Source: Erythrobacter oryzae
GTDB taxonomy: Bacteria; Pseudomonadota; Alphaproteobacteria; Sphingomonadales; Sphingomonadaceae
Assembly: GCF_030271515.1 (NCBI RefSeq)
Contig: NZ_JASCXI010000002.1
Span: forward strand, 248,001 to 312,000
Length of the DNA: 64,000 bases
Direction: 5' to 3'
Positions 61,738 to 64,000 of the stretch are shown in pieces. The notes beneath the pieces were generated by a model. The model did not search any database. It saw only the letters and a list, made by a program, of their open reading frames with translations, and was not told the DNA's origin. A program made the translations under genes and the position numbers. Position 1 is the stretch's first letter, and every line of letters starts with the position of its first letter.

Positions 61738-61851
61738 GGCCCACCCCCGACTCCGATACCCGCCCCGGGCTTGACCCGGGGGCAAGCGGGAGGGGCGTTG
61801 CTCGCGCTTCACAGTCCCCCTCCCGCTTGCGGGAGGGGTTAGGGGTGGGCC
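61738..61851. repeat. GC-rich palindromic repeat, copy 2
   Basis: Outer inverted ends GGCCCACCCC (61738) and GGGGTGGGCC (61842-61851) enclose a CCCCGGG-centred hairpin and CCCCTCCCGC / GCGGGAGGGG (61818-61838). It fills the space between two convergent genes, and its last bases encode the final codons and stop of the carboxylase beta gene. Confidence 0.8.
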
Positions 61852-63404
61852 CGAAACTCGCTCTCCAACCGTCGCCACGCCAGCCCGGCGAACTCGCACA
61901 GCAGGGGCCGCGTGTCGCGCGGGTCGATGATGTCCTCGACATTGAAGCGCTCGGCTGAGCGGAAGGGCGAGGTGACTTTCGCCAGCCTTGCGCGGATGTC
62001 CTCCAGCAGCGCTTCGGGGTCGTCGGCGGCTTCCAGCTCGGACTTGTAGGCGACCTCCAGCCCGCCCGCGATGGGGAGCGAGCCCCAGTCGCCCGACGGC
62101 CAGCAATAGCGGTACTGGTAGCGCTCGGCATTGCTCATCGCGCTGCCCGCAATGCCATAGGCGCGCCGGAGGACAATCGAGGCCAGCGGCACGGTCGCTC
62201 GGTAGATCGCGTTCATCGCGTTGACGCCATAGCGGATCGTCCCCGCCATCTCCGCCTCACGCCCGATCATGAAGCCGGGGTTGTCGACGAGGTGGACGAT
62301 CGGCAGGCGGAACTGGTCTGCCAGTTTGACGAAGCGCTCGACCTTCTCGCTGGTTTTCGCCTCCCACGATCCGCCGAGGTAGCTGGGGTCTGAGGCGATG
62401 ACGAACACCGGCCAGCCATCGAGCCGCGCGAGGGCCGTGATCCCGGCGCGGCCCCAGTGGCGGCCGATCTCGAACACGGTGCCCGTATCGAACACCATGT
62501 CGAGGCAGCGGCGCATCGAATAGACCTGCTTGTCCTCGCGCGGGACGAGCGAGAGCAGCGCCTCCTCGCGCCGGTCGGCGGGGTCGCCGGTTTCGATGCG
62601 GCGGGCAGGCTGGCCGACATATTCGGGCATGAAGGAGAGAAAATGCCGCGCGCGGGCGAAGGCTTCGGCCTCGCTGGCGACCTCGTCATCGACCACGCCG
62701 TTGCGGGTGTGGATCGCGCTGCCGCCGAGCGCCTCCTTGGCCTCCTCGTGATTGGCCGCGCCGCCCTTGAACGCCTCGCCCAGCCCGTCGACCACCGCAG
62801 GCCCCGCCGCAAAAATCTGCGAGAGGCCCTTCACCATGATCGAATAATGGCTCGCCACGGTCCGCGCCGCGCCGAGGCCCGCCGTAGGGCCAAGCGCCAG
62901 CGCCACCACCGGCACCGTGTCGAGGTTGGTCACGACATCGCCCCAGCCAGGCACGGCGGGGATATAGGTGGCACCGATCTGTTCGAGCGTTTTTACGCTG
63001 CCTCCGCCCCCGGTGCCGTCGATCATGCGGATGATCGGGAGCTTCAACTGGTGCGCCATCATCTCGGCCTGCACCATCTTGCGCGCAATCCCCGCATCCG
63101 CCGCGCCGCCGCGAATGGTGAAGTCGTCGGCGGTGGCGACCACCGGGCGGCCATTGATAGTTGCTTTGCCGAACAGGAAGGGGGCGGGGGTGACGCCTTG
63201 GAGGTCGCCGTTCGCGTCATACTTCGCGGACCCTGCGATCTTGCCGATCTCGCGGAAGGAGCCCTCGTCCACCAGCGCTGCCAGCCGCGCGCGAGCGTCC
63301 ATCTTGCCGCGCCCATGCTGGCGCGCAACCTTGTCCGCGCCGCCCATCTGCTCGGCCAGCGCCTCGCGGGCGCGCAGTTCTTCGAGTTCCTTGGCCCAGG
63401 TCAT
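61839..63404 (-). CDS. Acyl-CoA carboxylase carboxyltransferase (beta) subunit
   Basis: A 521-aa biotin-dependent carboxyltransferase with the two crotonase-like halves of the PccB/MccB family. MGGADKVARQHGRGKMDARARLAAL is the standard opening; N-half IIRMIDGTGGGGSVKTLE and GPTAGLGAARTVASHYSIM; C-half VFVIASDPSYLGGSWEAKTSEKVERF (in parts VFVIASDPSYLGGSW, FVKLADQF) and PIVHLVDNPGFMIGREAE. It transfers CO2 from carboxybiotin to an acyl-CoA. The usual short residues that separate propionyl- from geranyl- or methylcrotonyl-specific enzymes cannot be assigned by eye. The partner biotin subunit lies directly upstream. Confidence 0.9.
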   Translation of the reverse strand: MTWAKELEELRAREALAEQMGGADKVARQHGRGKMDARARLAALVDEGSFREIGKIAGSAKYDANGDLQGVTPAPFLFGKATINGRPVVATADDFTIRGGAADAGIARKMVQAEMMAHQLKLPIIRMIDGTGGGGSVKTLEQIGATYIPAVPGWGDVVTNLDTVPVVALALGPTAGLGAARTVASHYSIMVKGLSQIFAAGPAVVDGLGEAFKGGAANHEEAKEALGGSAIHTRNGVVDDEVASEAEAFARARHFLSFMPEYVGQPARRIETGDPADRREEALLSLVPREDKQVYSMRRCLDMVFDTGTVFEIGRHWGRAGITALARLDGWPVFVIASDPSYLGGSWEAKTSEKVERFVKLADQFRLPIVHLVDNPGFMIGREAEMAGTIRYGVNAMNAIYRATVPLASIVLRRAYGIAGSAMSNAERYQYRYCWPSGDWGSLPIAGGLEVAYKSELEAADDPEALLEDIRARLAKVTSPFRSAERFNVEDIIDPRDTRPLLCEFAGLAWRRLESEFRAHP

Positions 63405-63418
63405 TGCCTCTCCCTCAC

Positions 63419-63510
63419 AGGCCCACCCCTAACCCCTCCCGCAGGCGGGAGGGGGACTGGTCTGCGCCCTTTTCTCCCCTCCCGCCTGCGGGAGGGGCTG
63501 GGGGTGGGCA
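63419..63510. repeat. GC-rich palindromic repeat, copy 3
   Basis: GGCCCACCCCTAACC at the left and GGGGCTGGGGGTGGGC at the right bracket two hairpins, CCCTCCCGC / GCGGGAGGG and CCCCTCCCGC / GCGGGAGGGG. It sits inside the carboxylase operon, between the biotin subunit and the beta subunit genes, and is nearly identical in layout to copy 1 at 12388. Confidence 0.82.
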
Positions 63511-63513
63511 AGT

Positions 63514-64000
63514 CTATTCTTTGCTAGCAGGCACCACCCGGCACAACACCGCCTCGACCTGCACCTGCCCGCCCGCGCTCACCGCCAGCCCCTCGACCAC
63601 CCCGTCGAAGGGCGCGGTGAGGGCGTGTTCCATCTTCATCGCCTCTAGCACCAAGAGCCGCTGCCCGGCGGTGACGGCCTGCCCCTCGGCGACATCGACC
63701 GCGATGACCTTGCCCGGCATTGGGGCGATGATGGCGCCATCGGCGGCGGAGGCTTGGCCGGTGCCGTCATGGCGGGTGCGAACTAGAACCGCCTCGCCAT
63801 CATCGAAGACGACGATCCCGCCCTCGGTCTGCTCGCAGGATACATAGCGGTCGAGCCAATCGCGCGATTGCACCACCACCTCGGTAGGCTCGCCGTCAAA
63901 CGAAAAGGCTACCGCTGTCTTGGGATCTCCATTCATACGCAAACCGATGGCAGTCTGCCAAACGTTGCCCCGCGGAAACTTAAGTTCGTTCCGCAAGGTG
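63514..64000 (-). CDS. Acyl-CoA carboxylase biotin-containing (alpha) subunit, C-terminal part; 5' end outside window
   Basis: The last 161 residues of an open frame that runs off the window. The C-terminal 75 residues form a biotinyl domain: GAIIAPMPGKVIAVDVAEGQAV, then LLVLEAMKMEHAL with the biotin-accepting Lys in EAMKMEH, then FDGVVEGLAVSAGGQVQ. The segment before it (VWQTAIGLRMNGDPKTAVAF, QSRDWLDRYVS) looks like the BT linker domain of propionyl/methylcrotonyl/geranyl-CoA carboxylase alpha chains, not the ATP-grasp domain. No internal ATG gives a sensible start, which supports truncation by the window rather than a stand-alone BCCP. Confidence 0.85.
   Translation of the reverse strand, partial: TLRNELKFPRGNVWQTAIGLRMNGDPKTAVAFSFDGEPTEVVVQSRDWLDRYVSCEQTEGGIVVFDDGEAVLVRTRHDGTGQASAADGAIIAPMPGKVIAVDVAEGQAVTAGQRLLVLEAMKMEHALTAPFDGVVEGLAVSAGGQVQVEAVLCRVVPASKE

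Noticed and set aside
63514..63996. Stand-alone biotin carboxyl carrier protein starting at a TTG near the window edge
   Set aside because: The frame stays open to the last base and the N-terminal part looks like the linker domain of a large alpha subunit.

Overview
The window is high-GC, densely packed DNA from an alphaproteobacterium. It is most likely a member of Sphingomonadales, and Erythrobacteraceae (Erythrobacter/Porphyrobacter type) fits best. The evidence is the split glycine decarboxylase P-protein, three TonB-dependent receptors, a TorF-family porin, a mannonate dehydratase that reads almost like the Novosphingobium enzyme, a DUF6481 protein, and a BLUF/B12 photoreceptor of the AppA type. 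There is no rRNA, CRISPR array, prophage or insertion sequence. One tRNA gene is present. The taxonomic call is inference from gene content.

Layout: 1-2376, end of gcvPA and all of gcvPB. 2386-2673, a large inverted-repeat element between convergent genes. 2676-7015 (minus), a polysaccharide flippase, a lipoprotein, a polysaccharide deacetylase and methylmalonate-semialdehyde dehydrogenase. 7157-9471, a convergent SMP-30 lactonase and M24 peptidase. 9518-19030, an IclR-controlled block of unknown catabolic purpose: citryl-CoA lyase-like enzyme, CoA-transferase, IclR regulator, TonB receptor, WrbA, VOC protein, hydrolase, MetE-like protein and CorA-like transporter. 19665-19738, tRNA-Gly(CCC).

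19887-24042 and 29522-44021 form two parts of one pectin/hexuronate system. A pectate lyase and esterases attack the polymer, a TonB receptor and an MFS permease import the products, and UxaC, UxuB, ManD and UxaA handle saturated uronates. A DhuI-like isomerase and KduD handle unsaturated uronates, and KdgK phosphorylates KDG. A LacI-family regulator is encoded in the middle. Six copies of a 14-bp site (TGACACCGGTTTCC or its complement) lie in front of these transcription units, which defines a probable regulon visible directly in the sequence.

Between the two halves (24200-29451) are a fatty acid desaturase, an ABC-F protein, the BLUF/B12 sensor with a PpsR-type palindrome upstream, and three small genes. 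44018-53895 (minus) holds an Oar-like receptor, a penicillin-acylase-family enzyme and a secreted HELGH metalloprotein preceded by two BlaI/MecI-type operators. A porin with a perfect terminator, an alcohol dehydrogenase and an SDR follow. 54043-57030 carries a phytase, a PhoX-like phosphatase and a GDT1-like membrane protein. 57155-61734 carries dps, 6-phosphogluconolactonase, a Nudix hydrolase, a small exported protein, dinB and a drug-efflux MFS gene. 61839-64000 is an acyl-CoA carboxylase pair, cut by the window end. Two GC-rich palindromic repeats flank the carboxylase beta gene and a third lies ahead of the TonB receptor at 12626. The window has many ATGA/GTGA overlaps in operons, and five convergent pairs share a 4-bp stop-codon overlap.
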